NCBI GenBank assembly: GCA_036362985.1
Contig: JAYGXS010000003.1
Coordinates: 79,602,949 to 79,666,948, forward strand
Length of the DNA stretch: 64,000 nt
Direction: 5' to 3'
Origin: Ligula intestinalis
Taxonomy: Eukaryota; Platyhelminthes; Cestoda; Diphyllobothriidea; Diphyllobothriidae
Position 1 is the first letter of the stretch. Each line of letters opens with the position of its first letter. The notes under the pieces are model-generated. The model was not told the DNA's origin. It did no database searches and worked only from the letters and a program-made list of their open reading frames with translations. The position numbers and the translations under genes are program-made. Of this stretch, positions 11,185 to 21,964 are shown one piece after another.

Positions 11185-12730
11185 TAGCAAACAGACCGTA
11201 GACATGGCCATGTTTTCCCGATATTAACGAAAGGCAGCAGCTGCTATGAATGGGAACCGGTCGTTGGAGCCAGAATTTTATTCTAATCGATATTAAGCGG
11301 GCATAGGCGGTCATTATTCTTCTAAACAGGGCCGTAGAGTCAAACGCTCTCGCCAATAATTAACATTGTTGTTGAAACTGCGAAGAAAAACGTCGCAAAT
11401 TCGGGCGAGCAAAGATTGAAATTAAATGTGGAAGATTTTGATAATTCTAGCTACAGACAGCGACTTTTTTATTTAAACATTCATCAAAATCATGCGTTTC
11501 CGAGCAAGAAGGAGAACTAACATGGGATTTTAAAACTTAGTCCTGCGCAGACTAAGTGGTTACTATTTTAGAAATGCCAGGAAACCAGCTATTGAATGCA
11601 CATAGTTTTGGTCGCTTGTAAGTCCGCACTCATGTAAAATGAATATTTAACTACTTTTGTATTTTTCTAATGATAATCGATTTGCTTTATAGCTCCTAAT
11701 ATACAGAAAATGTTGACAAACAATGTCTTTATAAAATTTGTTTGCAAGAGCATCACGAATATTTCAAATTATTTTCAGCAGGAACGGGCAAGTATGCTTT
11801 TAACACTGTTTATCGAATTTTATTTCTCCAAAATGTTCTTGAAAAGTCAAAAAGGAAAGCATACTAATTACATCCATTCTCTGGCACATACAGTTTCACT
11901 GCTAATGCAAAAATTATTTATGGACAGGGTTTATACATTAATTGTTAGATGATGGATGGGGGAGGGAAGTAGGTTAGACTGTGAATAATGTTCGTGGCGC
12001 GAAGCTGCGGATTGATCAATGTAACGTTAGCGACAGGAACAGCTGTAACCTGAGGTGGTGGGAACGAAATGCGATCGCCACCTTACATTAGCTTCGGCCA
12101 CGGAAGAGCAAGCGTCCGTCTTCTGAAAGCACAATAGTGCATTCGACAGACGTACAGCCTCTGCCTCAGCTATTAGAAGCACTGTTTGATGTAGCACCCC
12201 AGCTAAGTTAGCTGGTCTCCAATAGCCAAACGGAAATGTTTCATTTGGATCGACTTGATGTGCAAGATTGAAACATTAAATCCATCCACTTTCAACGTTA
12301 ATCAGTCGGGCTGGTACCTTTTCACAAACCCCTTTTCCACGTGAATTGTCTTTTGACGAATGTTGCTCCACTCAACAGGCGGAGGTGGAAAAGTAAATAC
12401 ACATTGTTGTGACCTTGAACGCGAGTCCTGTTTTGTGACTCATTTGGGGCGTTTATATACGGACGCATACAGTGCTCATTGAATGAGCCTATTTTGGCTG
12501 ACAATTCCATGTGTCAAAAATTCTTGGAGGCTATCAACCACCTTGACACAAGATTTGGCTTTGGAGTCGCTCACAAGCCCAAAACAATCAGAGACCGTCA
12601 ATGATGAAACCAAAAGAACATTGGCATGGCAGTAAAACGTTTGGAATCGTCTATAGAATCTGGTGCAGTAGCAGATAAAGCGAATACGTCTGAGAAACTG
12701 AAAGACTATCCAACAAGGGAAGGCCCTGCA
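11185..12730. other. no gene seen
   Basis: AT-rich, with nothing recognised. At 12535-12610 one plus frame reads FGFGVAHKPKTIRDR, faintly like the PLE motif 'LGIAHRP..T.R'. This is too short to call. Confidence 0.3.
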
Positions 12731-12734
12731 GAAA

Positions 12735-13563
12735 AATCATGGTATTGAGCTTGCACCTAGGCACCGATTAACAGACCTGGACTATACCGATCATATCGCT
12801 TTACAAGCTTCAAGCTTTGGAAACGTACAGTCTCTGGTGTCACGGGCGAACGAGGTCGGGAAATCGGTCGGTTTGTCCATAAACTTGGGAAGACCATAGA
12901 GAAGGCACCTCCCCAGATAAATGGTTTCTAACTTGAAGAAGTAAACATCGAGGTTGCTGCCGAATAGACAGAGGAAGGGTGACATTGTCTCCTAAATTGA
13001 AGCAATACGATGAGTTTTCTCTAGCCTTAGGCAGTACATATGGAACCGACGCGATATTGCTATCTCCACAAAGATCCACATCTACCTTTGCATCTGCGCG
13101 CTCCATTCTTCTATACGGAAGCGAATATTTGGCTTTGCGCATGGAAGGTACACGGAAGCTGGAAGTCTTTCACCACTACTCTTTGAGGAGCATCCTTCGA
13201 GTGAAGTACACAAAGTTTGTCTCACACGAGACAGTCCACACTCACTCTGACAAAATCACAAGGATATCCCAAGCCATTCAGGAAAGACAACTGAAATGGT
13301 TTGGAGAAGTTCTTCGTCGCCACCCCCAGGAGTTCAGTGCTACCGCTTTTGACTTTAAACCATTTCCCAATTGGAAACGCCGAAGAAGAGGTAAAATCAA
13401 AACCTGGCTCAACTCAGTCCGTCAGGACATGAAAGTGGTTCTTAGACCTTTGGTATTTGGTCTCCAGCGCTGAAAAAGAGACTGGGTAGAACTCTCCAGA
13501 TCTGCTGCCACTAATCGCTATGCACGAAGAGGTACCGTCCGTGACATCATCGAGGCCGGCTAG
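12735..13563 (+). pseudogene. RTE-like LINE: end of reverse transcriptase and C-terminal domain
   Basis: Pieced across frames, the plus strand encodes GIELAPRHRLTDLDY.DHIAL (position of the catalytic F/YADD box), ASSFGNVQSLVSRANEVGKS, VGLSINLGKT, then LLYGSEYLALRMEG.RKLEVF. It continues with LRSILRVKYTKFVSHETV, RISQAIQERQLKWFGEVLRR, KTWLNSVRQDM, and DWVELSRSAATNRYARRG ending TVRDIIEAG and a TAG at 13561-13563. This order is typical of the RTE-type LINE C-terminus ('YGSETW...RLRWFGHVLR...LKTWLDTVRQD'). The catalytic YADD reads YTDH, and several frameshifts and stops occur (for example near 12930 and 13470), so it is dead and 5'-truncated. Confidence 0.8.
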
Positions 13564-13569
13564 CTCAGG

Positions 13570-13900
13570 CATGATCACAGCCGTGACAAGCACAAGTGCA
13601 GGATATGACTTTCCGAACACGTGGCAGTATTAGGTTCAAACGACGCCAATGATGAAGACTGAAAAGCAGCACTGAATAATGCCCACAAAAACCAAACATA
13701 AAGCTATTGCAAATGTGATCCCGTTTTACGCCATTTATCTTCATTTAGTCATTGCTCTCGAGAATCGTGCATTAGAGAGCATGCATATTAGTAGTGATCT
13801 TTAACGGATTTGCTTAATTTAGTTTACCCAATTGTGTAAAATTCAAAGCCTCCATGGAAGTAAAACCCAACCAGCAGTAAAGGCTTTTGCGAAAATAAAG
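13570..13900. other. LINE 3' flank, no gene seen
   Basis: Sequence after the LINE stop, possibly its 3' untranslated region to about 13700. No poly-A or simple-repeat tail is obvious. Confidence 0.3.
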
Positions 13901-13904
13901 GCCC

Positions 13905-14010
13905 AGGTGCGATTAAAGTCATGGCTCGCGGTGTGCCTCGTATCTCAATGGTAGATCGCTGGCTGTGCAAAACCCTTTCCTGTTGTGTGGGTTGGATTCC
14001 TTACGATGCC
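13905..14010 (+). mobile_element. tRNA-derived SINE-like repeat S2
   Basis: Contains a box A-like segment (TATCTCAATGGTAGATCGC) and, about 40 bases on, a box B-like segment (GGGTTGGATTCC). Those are the internal polymerase III promoter elements of tRNA. The upstream 'GATTAAAGTCATGGCTCGC' and the box A region also match the minus strand of 26860-26770. It is a repeat rather than a working tRNA, because the arms do not pair cleanly. Confidence 0.5.
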
Positions 14011-14199
14011 GCGAATTTTCCACAGCCAAGTCAATTGAATTTAACAAACCTACCAAAGTCTCCTAGCAATGAAGCGAGCCTAGTAGTCATTATGGTAGAT
14101 TCTAGATGATTGCATACGACCTGAGCAGTCCGCATGCCGTTCCGTAATGGTGGATTCCGTATAAGCAGTAAGTTAGGCGGGTAAAATCAACCCAAGTGT

Positions 14200-14300
14200 G
14201 ATTAAATTGTCGGCCCACGGTGAGCCCCAAGTATGAATATAACTGATAAGACAAAGGAGACTGAAATGATTATGAATAGAAGCGAATATGCGGGCTCCAG
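14200..14300. repeat. SINE fragments (S2 head, S1 tail)
   Basis: 'GTGTGATTAAATTGTCGGCC' followed by 'CACGGTGAGCCCC' matches the start of the S2 repeat. 'GACAAAGGAGACTGAAATGA' matches the S1 body at 33592-33615 and 36650-36675. Confidence 0.4.
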
Positions 14301-14345
14301 TTTCTAGTTGTAAAGAAGACGTAAACGCGATCTCTGGAACAATAG

Positions 14346-14396
14346 TTGTATTCTGAGCTTTCGGCTCCACACGAGAAGCCATCGTCAGAGTAAGTT
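14346..14396 (-). ncRNA. hammerhead-like ribozyme, PLE family A copy 1, intact core
   Basis: Minus strand: CTGACGA at 14388-14382, an extra T, a perfect 6-pair stem II (GGCTTC/GGAGCC, loop TCGTGT), GAAA at 14362-14359, then GCTC. A15.1-G-C-U16.1 is a palindrome (AGCU), with C17 at 14355. Helix I is weak (two pairs, then mismatches). Confidence 0.65.
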
Positions 14397-14708
14397 AAGA
14401 CAGTAAAAGTCGGCTACGCATAAATGGGGTTGGTAGGGGGAAGGGGGCGGTACGGGGCGGGGTTTTGGCAATTATTGATTTGTCTCTGTCCATGGTACGT
14501 CCGTTCTCACGTTATCGTATCTCCGACGCACGCCCCTGGAGTGACGGCGTGTGGCCTTGAGGTGGTGGCCTGCGGGCTTGTATAGGAATTGTGCCCTGGT
14601 TTCTGGTCAAGAGCACCGATGGCAAAATAACAGGGCGGTATACCCACACGACTGCTTATGGAGTTGAGATCTGACATCCAGGCCTCCAGCAGTTCGTGTC
14701 CCGTCCTA

Positions 14709-16031
14709 TTAGCGGCTCGTGCCATTATCCGTGTATTCGAGAAGCCGAATTCGTGGCCCTCGTCTAGAGCGTGGATAATGATCTGGGACTTTCCGCACTG
14801 CCCGTTTGTGCTCCAGTATTCGCGAGCTTAGACGTCGCCCGGTGTGCCCTGCATAATGGCAAGAACAGTCGCGACATGGCACCTGATAAATGATGCCAGA
14901 TTGCTCACCTACATCCAGCGGGTCTTTGATTTGCATGATTCGTGCACGCATAGTAGCTATCAGGCGATGAGCAATACCCAGACCAAGCTCTGCAGCAATA
15001 CGCTCTGTTGCTTCTGACACGTTTTCAATGTACGGTAGAGCGTGCCAGAGCGTTGTTGGTCCCCTTTCGTTTGTTCCCCGTGGGCGCGTTTGGAGGCATC
15101 GGTGGATGAAGCTGTTGAGGTATCCATTCCTGGCAAGTTGGTCCCAAAGATGTTGTAATTCTTGCGCTCGTCCCTCCGGTTCACTGCAGTGTGTCTTCAC
15201 CCGCTGAAATAGTGCTCGAAAACAACCACGTTTATGCGTTAGTGAGTGGTTGCTATGGAAGCTGAGCACCTGGCTTGTGTTAGTGGCCTTTCTATAAACT
15301 GTTTTGCTGAGTTCCCCGTTGGGTCTGCGCGTGACGAGGACATCCAGGAACGGTAGTTGTCCGGCACTCTCTTCCTCCTTTGTGAATGGTATGTCAGGGA
15401 AGGTATAGTCAAACAGGTTTTGGAAGTCAGATAGCCTGCTCCGTTCGATTATAACGAAAGTGTCGTCCACATATCGGCACCAGAATGCAGGCTCAAACTG
15501 GTCGAAGGCGAATTTTTCCATCTCCTGTAAGACCAATTCTGCTATGAGACTGGAAATTGGGGATCCCATCGGTGTCCCTTTGGTCTGTTCGTATGTTTGA
15601 CCATAAAATGTGAAACAATTTCTTTGGCAGAAGACGAAGAGTTGCATAAGATAACCAATTTTTAGAGGACCCCTCGATTTATCGTATTTCTCTTCGAGTC
15701 GTTTGCGTAGGACGTCGCGTGCCAGGTCCGGAGAGATATATGTTAATAGTGAAACGACATCAAAAGATACCATAGTTTGATCCGGTTGAACCGTTTTACC
15801 CCGGATAGCGGCTGGAAATTGGGATGTTAATTTGATTGAGGTCGTTGAGCCCTCTCGGAGAAAGTTTAGTTTTCGTGACATCCATTTAGGTAGGTTGTAA
15901 CTAGGGCTGCCTTTCAATGCCACGATTGGCCAGAGTGAAACGTAGGGCTTGTGGATTTTAGGCAAACCGTAAAATCGAGCCAGTTCCGTGTCAGTTGGTT
16001 TGGCTTGTCGGCATTCGTCTTGCAATATCAC
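14709..16031 (-). pseudogene. PLE reverse transcriptase and GIY-YIG endonuclease, longest open part
   Basis: A 440-codon open stretch within the copy 1 element. It contains the complete catalytic RT core (YVDD, first at about residue 198) and the endonuclease (GIIY...HYAGHTGR). The true protein starts further upstream, beyond the TAA at 16094-16092. The next codons on both sides of that stop stay in frame (PTHS, stop, QAKSL). The C-terminal 20 or so residues, after AVRK, are out-of-frame product of the 10-base deletion. PLE RTs are related to telomerase RT and prime at nicked DNA; here the RT and endonuclease motifs look intact while the ORF as a whole does not. Confidence 0.85.
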
Positions 16032-16717
16032 GTTGCTGCGTCGCAGCCAGCCCAGGAGCCTAGTAAGCTGGCTGATCAGTGATTTGGCCTGTTAGGAATG
16101 CGTGGGTTTGTAGGCTTGTTGGTCGTCAAAGGGAGCTTGTGCTTTCGCATTATAATTGCATCGGTTTATCACGACCGTTGCTCTTTTCTTGTCTGCCGGG
16201 AGCACTATTATGTCTTTGTTCATTTGCAACCTTTTCAACGCCTCTTCCTCCGCTGTTGACATGTCATTGGTGGGCCTATTCGTCATTTATAAGGAGGTGA
16301 CTTTTTGGCGTACTGTATGCTTCACCTCGTCGGCTGCGTTGGTTCGCACGAGCATGGCGTCCAGCACCACGATAAATTCGGCTGGCTTAGCATCTGCCGT
16401 ATTAAATTTGGTTTCATGGCTCAGCAGGCTTAGTTCTATTTCCGTCAACTGCACAGACGATAGGTTGTTTACCACGTGTTCGTTTGTTTTAGATTCCGGT
16501 TTCAATTTTTCGAACTTCTGGTCTAAACTCTTGCGCTTTTGTTCCTGTCGCGATTTCGCTAGAGTGATGCAGCGCTTTCGCAGGCAAATGACACGGGTGT
16601 TGATCAATGACTGCCACGTACGCCTTTGCAGGTACCGGTCTGTTATTGAACAAAGGAAGGAAGAGTGCACGACACGATTTGGTGGACCCGTTGCCGATTC
16701 AATCGAACGAACAATAT

Positions 16718-17650
16718 CGACGTGGCTGTATACGAGCACTACTTCAGCGGGTAAAGACACACTGCAGTGAACCGGAAGGAAGAGCTCAAGAATTACAACA
16801 TCTTCAGGATCAACTTGCCAGGAATGAATACCCAAACAGCTTCATCCACCGATGCCTCCAAACACGCCCACGGGGAACAAACGAAAGGGGACCACCAACG
16901 CTCTGGCACGCTCTACCATACATTAAAAACGTGTCAGAAGCAACCGAGCGTATTGATGAAGAGTGCGGCGTGGGTATTGCTCATCGCTCGATAACGACCA
17001 TGCGTGCATGAGTCATGCAAATCAAAGACCCACTGGATATATGTGAGCAGTCTGGCATCATTTATCAGGTGACATGTCGCGACTGTTTTTGCCATTATAC
17101 AGGGCAGACAGGGCGAAGACTTAGCTCGCGAATAAAAGAGCACAAACGGGCAGTGCGGAAAGGCAACCCACAGTCCCAGATCGCTACCCACACTCTGGAA
17201 GAGGGCCACGAATTCGACTTCTCGAATACACGGATAATGGCACGAGCCGCTAATAGAACGGGACACGAACTGCTGGAGGCCTGGATGTCAGATCCCAACT
17301 CCATATGCAGTCGTGTGGGTATACCGCCCTGTTATTTTGCCATCCGTGCTCTTGACCAGAAACCAGAGCCCAATTCCTCTACAAGCCCGCAGGCCTCCAC
17401 CTCAAGGTCACACGGCGTCACTCCAGGGGCGTGCGTCGGAGATACGATAACGTGAGAACGGACGTAGCATGGACAGAGACAAATCAATAATTGCCAAAAC
17501 CCCGCCCCGTACCGCCCCCTTCCCCCTACCAACCCCATTTATGCGTAGCCGACTTTTGCTGTCTTCACTTACTCTGACGATGGCTTCTCGTGTGGAGCCG
17601 AAAGCTCAGAATACAACTATTGTTCCAGAGATCGCGTTTACGTCTTCTTT
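16718..17650 (+). mobile_element. PLE family A, copy 2 (5'-truncated, head-to-head)
   Basis: The plus-strand copy begins abruptly inside the RT-endonuclease connector (RRGCIRALLQRVKTHCSEP). It runs through NVSEATERI, a TGA at 17009-17011 where copy 1 has CGA, then QIKDPLDICEQSGIIYQVTC, the endonuclease HYTGQTGRRLSSRIKEHKRA, and an intact tail to the stop at 17453-17455. Its 3' untranslated region and hammerhead match copy 1 closely. The two copies abut at about 16705-16720 in opposite orientation, so both 3' ends face outward. The CGA to TGA change suggests CpG decay. Confidence 0.9.
17569..17612 (+). ncRNA. hammerhead-like ribozyme, PLE family A copy 2, intact core
   Basis: CTGACGA at 17574-17580, stem II 17582-17587 with 17594-17599 (six pairs), GAAA at 17600-17603, GCTC at 17604-17607, with predicted cleavage after 17607. 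Sequence is the same as copy 1 across the core. Confidence 0.65.
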
Positions 17651-17654
17651 TGAA

Positions 17655-18240
17655 ATGAGTACGTCGAATTTTTAAGCCACTAGCAGTCTGTTCTATGCCA
17701 CCCTTTGTTAGCTTAACTTTTGAGAGGTGGATTCGCGAGCTGTCTGGTACATTAAAAATGGTAGGTGAACACGTGTCGCCTTTTGCCTTGGGTACACTCT
17801 GTAACCCTTTTCAGCAACCGTAAAAAGGCTAATATTGTAGGCCGACGAACATTACCAACAAAGACCAGAAAGTCTGAAATGAGCATTCCTACTTTTTACC
17901 TATCATCCATGTTGATCACCAGATTTTTGGTTCATCAGCTTCAAGATAATCAATTAAAACCCAAGCAAAACCAACTCTATGCTGTCATAAGGCGCTGGTA
18001 AAAGCGAGCTGCCTCCATTAGCCGACTGCACGTGGAAATCCCACGCCTACTGAAGCCACGTCGTCCGAAAACACACAAAACGAAGCCACAGAGAATAGTC
18101 AAGCACACGTTGCGCGGCTGACATACAGACCTTAAACCGCTGACCGTGAGAACATTTCCCCGTCCTCTTTGTGCATCGCAACCAAAATTCTAATCGCGCT
18201 GTTGCCCGCATTGAATAGACGGAGGTGAACTTGAATGCTT
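17655..18240. other. no gene seen
   Basis: The 78-codon frame at 17765-18001 shows no domain. Nothing else is recognised. Confidence 0.3.
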
Positions 18241-18245
18241 ACTTA

Positions 18246-18330
18246 CAACCAACCAACCAACTAACCAACCAACCAACCAACTAACCAACCAACCAACTAA
18301 CCAACCAACCAACTAACCAACCAACCACCA
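18246..18330. repeat. (AACC)n microsatellite with AACT interruptions
   Basis: About twenty AACC/AACT units: every third or fourth unit is AACT, which gives a higher-order 12-16 base period. Confidence 0.9.
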
Positions 18331-18440
18331 ACTCTCTTCCTTCCTTCCTGCCTCCCCCACGCTGCAATTAACTGACCATTGTTATTCTCCATGTCATTGT
18401 ACCGGCCTGATGATAAATGAATGAAGATAATATGAATTTT
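18331..18440 (+). mobile_element. PLE family C 3' end fragment
   Basis: A CT-rich tail, then 'TTAACTGACC', 'ATTGTACCGGCCTGATGA'. This matches the run into the hammerhead at 35450-35498. CTGATGA is at 18407-18413, but the GAAA half is absent, so only the 5' half of the ribozyme remains. Confidence 0.45.
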
Positions 18441-18699
18441 AAACCGTAAAATGGACATTATCGCAGAATTAAAAAGATAGAGCTTACGTTTGGTTATTTC
18501 CGAATATGCTCCATTTGAATCAGTGTACAGTTTTGGCGGCACATAACTTGTAGCTTCGATGAGATACCACTTCGCAATTCCTAATGACGTATGAGTATAC
18601 GCTAAAAGTTTGTTAACTTAAAGTTTCATGGGCAAAGACTTAGTACTTGTTAAGGAATATGCGCTCTAATGCAATATCACAATGTATGTGAATCCACGG

Positions 18700-18800
18700 C
18701 TTTCGGCGTGCCATCGTGGATCAATTGGTAGAGAGTTGGTTGTACTAAAACCTTACCTGCTGATATGAGTTCTCATCCAACGCATGCTTCGCAGCTGGGT
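18700..18800 (+). mobile_element. SINE-like repeat S2, copy
   Basis: 'CACGGCTTTCGGCGTGCC' then a box A-like 'GATCAATTGGTAGAGAGTTGG' split over 18718-18738, with a degraded box B near 18770. The order matches 13905-14010. Confidence 0.4.
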
Positions 18801-18939
18801 CAGTTCAATTTTCGGTTTCGTTGGCTCTATTCTCACACTCATTGAAGCATTTTCTAGGGAAGTTGTAGCATTCTGGGCATTCATTGCTGCCCGTAAGAAG
18901 GGGGCGAAGGCTTTATAGTCCGGGCTTATCGCATTATCT

Positions 18940-19165
18940 GTTCCAGCAATTATTTACATAAACATACTGCAGATAAGTTAGATAGACGCACTCCAAGGCC
19001 ATTCCCTTAAATGGGTTTTGTGTGGTTATTAACTGGTTTTTGCATGCCATCTGCCCAACATCTGCTGTTTTTCATTCATCCATGCCCGCTACAGCTGGCG
19101 TTCTAGCCTAAGAAACAAGCAAGGGGAGAACATTCCCTGGACAGCGTTAACAGCTGTTGTTGTGT
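18940..19165. repeat. dispersed repeat R1, copy 2
   Basis: Same-orientation match to 2555-2795. Confidence 0.6.
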
Positions 19166-19169
19166 AAGG

Positions 19170-19554
19170 TGTCCTGCCTTTATGACGAGATTAAGCAATT
19201 TATCTACTATCAGTGTGTCTTCCAGGTAACTGCGTTGCCTATCTAAGTTTATGAAGATAGTTTAAATGGAGTCTTAACTATCATATACTTGAATCTATAG
19301 TATGGCCGCAAAAATCGTGTCACGAGCATAACTCTGCAACAGTTTTATCAGTGTTAACATACCAACGTAACGTATTTACGAAAACTTAGAAACTATAGTG
19401 AACAACATCAGGCAAATTTAAAATTTCAAAGAATTATAACACGTACTAGGCGTTTGTTCAGAAAACAATTCCCGATAATCACCATGTTTTAAGGTTGTGA
19501 AAATTCCCATCGCGGAAGTCCAAAGGGTAATCGGCGAGCATACGTATACTTTAA
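19170..19554. other. no gene seen
   Basis: AT-rich; nothing recognised. Confidence 0.3.
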
Positions 19555-20115
19555 ATAAATTCTCATAAGGCCGTTACATTTATATGGAAGGGGGTAAAGT
19601 GTGAAAGGTAAAATTTTAGGTAAATTACGATTAACGTTGCAGACAAATTAGTCCAGGGGATAGATGTGGGAGTAGGGTGTAGTAACAAGCGGCTAATTAA
19701 GTGAAAATTAGGGAGAGGGAGGGGAAGGGAGAGAGAAGGCGCGGAAAAATGCGGGTAACTAGGTGACCGTTGGCCATGTTAAGCTTGGAGCTTGCAGGAG
19801 TTTATTTTGCGCGCACAAAATCGGCTTCCCCAACCAGATAGCAGTTGCTTCTGCTATTGCTTGTAGGCGCTGACCCAGTGACTTAGAATAGTTTGGTGGG
19901 GCCTTGAAGATCACCCTGAAGGCTTCGTTGGGGGTCCAACAGACGTCTGGAATCCACTATGTGCACTAGAATAGAGCTGTTAATATTCCTGGTGGTATTG
20001 ACTTAACCTTTGCTTAGCCACTGCGGGAGGTGTTCCTTTATTCTTTCGCATAGGCGATGACTCGTGCGACCAATATAACCTGTTCAACACGGAGAAGGAA
20101 CTACGTGGGCGTGCG
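19555..20115 (-). pseudogene. PLE family C, endonuclease to 3' end, decayed
   Basis: On the minus strand, frames give TGYIGRTSHRLCERIKEHLP (the YIG half of GIY-YIG plus its Arg), NSSILVHIVDS, LQGPTKLF and NCYLVGEADFVRAK. They match 46920-47240 (NSSILVHLVDSNHR... VYKVP.. AAAIRL... LCAQKNF). Several stops and frameshifts occur. Downstream, at 19605-19560, a decayed hammerhead has CTTATGA in place of CTGACGA and TAAA in place of GAAA. Confidence 0.65.
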
Positions 20116-20119
20116 ATAA

Positions 20120-21240
20120 ATTGCAGGAGGAGTGCTTATTCCCGCGTCGAAACATTAATTCTAATACTAAGCCAAAGCTAATTTGTAGCCTTAATCTCAA
20201 GCCTATACGTCCCCTCACGCTAAAGCGTATAGGCGAAACGACCACCTACGTTCACTTAACGCAATCCCAAATCTCACCTAACCCTAATATTAAATATGAC
20301 GCTCACCCTCACCCGAAGACTAGTTTCCCTTGAATTTGACAGAACACTGCATTTAATTCTGGTTCGCGTATCCTGCATCGGCGGCTATACAAGTCCTTCT
20401 TACCCAGTTGCTCTGTGGCAGTCATGGGGTCAACCCCTCTGTTTACACCTTTTCTCTGCTGCAAAGCTGTAGGCCAACATGTGACCACGGGCCACAAATG
20501 ACTCATCGGGCCTCCGCCCGCCAACGTTGGACCTGCGGGGGCTGACGAGCTCCTTTCCGAACTCCCCTAATTTATACCTCGCGGTTGGGTTGATGCCTCA
20601 CATTCTGGGCAAGCGAGTTTGATGCAAATGACCGAGGAACATTTCCTGATTGGCTGGAGGACGTTCCTTGTTCCTGCAATTCTGCACAGAGCACACACGC
20701 ATATCTTTACTTTGAGAACGCTGTTTCTTAAGAGCCGTTTGTTAGCTCCTTTCCCTCAGTACACTTTCCAAACTTATTGTTCTTACCTGACTTCTGAGCT
20801 TTTGACAGGCCCTCCTTATCAACCTCGAGCCGTCATAGACCTATAGTAGGACTGAGTCTATCGGCTTGGCAATACCGCAAACGCTGATTGATCTTTTGCT
20901 CCAAAATGACTGGCTGCAACCGGACACGACTTCGGCGCCACTCCCCGCAGCTTGACAGACGAATGGTTCCGCTTCAGTGGATATTTGCTGGCATCGCTGG
21001 TCACACCTCCAGGGCCTACGAATACACTCCTACGGTCTTTTGATTTTTTATGCAGGAAAGTCGCTCTAGGATGTTTGCGAACGCTCAAAAATTTGCTAGA
21101 ATGTTAACAGAGTGCAGACTGGACGATGGACTACTGCAGAGTAGGCACTAGACAATTAAGAACAAACCTCTGAGTTATGTTAGGAAGGGTGTTAGCTAAT
21201 GAGCATATGATACTTGATTTTCTCGTTGTGCTTGGTGCTC
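20120..21240. other. no gene seen
   Basis: A GC-richer patch (20340-21100) with short frames on both strands. None resembles a known domain or recurs elsewhere here. The plus frame at 20121-20333 is low-complexity. Confidence 0.3.
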
Positions 21241-21244
21241 AACG

Positions 21245-21480
21245 CGGAGCTCCTGCATGTAGTAGCATAACAACTGGAACCCTATACCAGCAAAGATCAA
21301 TAAGGCTAGAATGACGACATATTCCCTCACTAGCAAAGAGAAGGTCAACTGGAATCACTATTGATGGCTTATTATCCGTCATCAGTCGGTCATAGCCAAC
21401 CCGAAGTTCGAACACACGATATGTTGATAAGGAGTGCAGCATTCTAACAGTTGAGTTACGGGCTTTAAATAATGGTTTCA
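21245..21480 (-). mobile_element. tRNA-derived SINE-like repeat S1, copy
   Basis: On the minus strand a box B-like 'TGTTCGAACTTCGG' is followed by 'GACTGATGACGGATAATAAG' and a 'CCATCAATAGTGATTCC' body, as in the copies at 33575, 36640 and 36930. A partial copy lies at 21850-21930. Confidence 0.5.
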
Positions 21481-21849
21481 ATTAACAGGGTAAAATCCTC
21501 GCCACTGTGGCCGGGTTTTCTGTGGGGAGAGAAGAATTGAGTGCGTCACGTCGAAGGAATAGTACACAGTAATGGAGAATAGATTAGGGGAAATTGTTAG
21601 CCGGACAAATGTGCATCAGCACCGGAGAGGGTCGGCATCTGCAGTGTTAGAGCGCGACAGTCGTTACCGTGAGGTCCTGTGTGCGGCATTTATGCCGATG
21701 ATTGGCCAGAGTGGGTTGGGGTGGACAGGCACTGGCTAATGCGCACATGCGAGCAGCCGCATAAGGGAATAGGTTGACAGTGCATGTGGAGGCTGAAGAG
21801 TCAGCCTCAAGGCCTAAATGGATGAGTGAGTTCTATGGGTAATCGGTAA

Positions 21850-21930
21850 GGGTTTATCGACGAAGAGTTGTGGCACATTAGTTGTCATCAGCCAGTCATA
21901 CCTAAATCCAGGTTTAATATATACAAGAGC
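21850..21930 (-). repeat. partial S1 repeat
   Basis: 'GTTGTCATCAGCCAGTCATA' with 'CC.AAATCCAGGTTTAA' matches the S1 body (GCCGTCATCAGCCATTCAT...GGTTTAAAC at 36700-36750). Confidence 0.45.
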
Positions 21931-21964
21931 TTAACTTTAGGTTCTTTAACTTCAATGGATCTAT

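Larger units (their letters stand above)
14313..16717 (-). mobile_element. PLE family A, copy 1 (near full-length ORF)
   Basis: A Penelope-like retroelement, read on the minus strand from about 16700 to 14313. One frame runs from 16835 to 14709 with two in-frame TAA stops (16289-16287 and 16094-16092). A 10-base deletion near 14788 (absent in copy 2) then shifts the tail into the next frame (14725-14507). In order it holds: an N-terminal segment ending IIVLPADKKRATVVI; the RT with YGLPKIHKP, TKGTPMGSPISSLIAE and the catalytic FWCRYVDDTFVI; LPFLDVLVTRR; the connector with NVSEATERIA..LGLGIAHR; and a GIY-YIG endonuclease (GIIYQVPCRDC..HYAGHTGRRLSSRI.EHKRAVR). The 3' untranslated part carries a hammerhead-like motif. 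The element ends at 'GTTTACGTCTTCTTT'. The coding frame is disabled, but only lightly. Confidence 0.9.

Noticed and set aside
13921..14010. Functional tRNA gene
   Set aside because: Box A and B are present, but acceptor and T arms do not pair, and the sequence recurs at 26770-26860 as a repeat.
18297..18542. 81-codon minus frame
   Set aside because: Starts in a PLE C fragment and ends in the (AACC)n tract (VSWLVSWLVG); chance.
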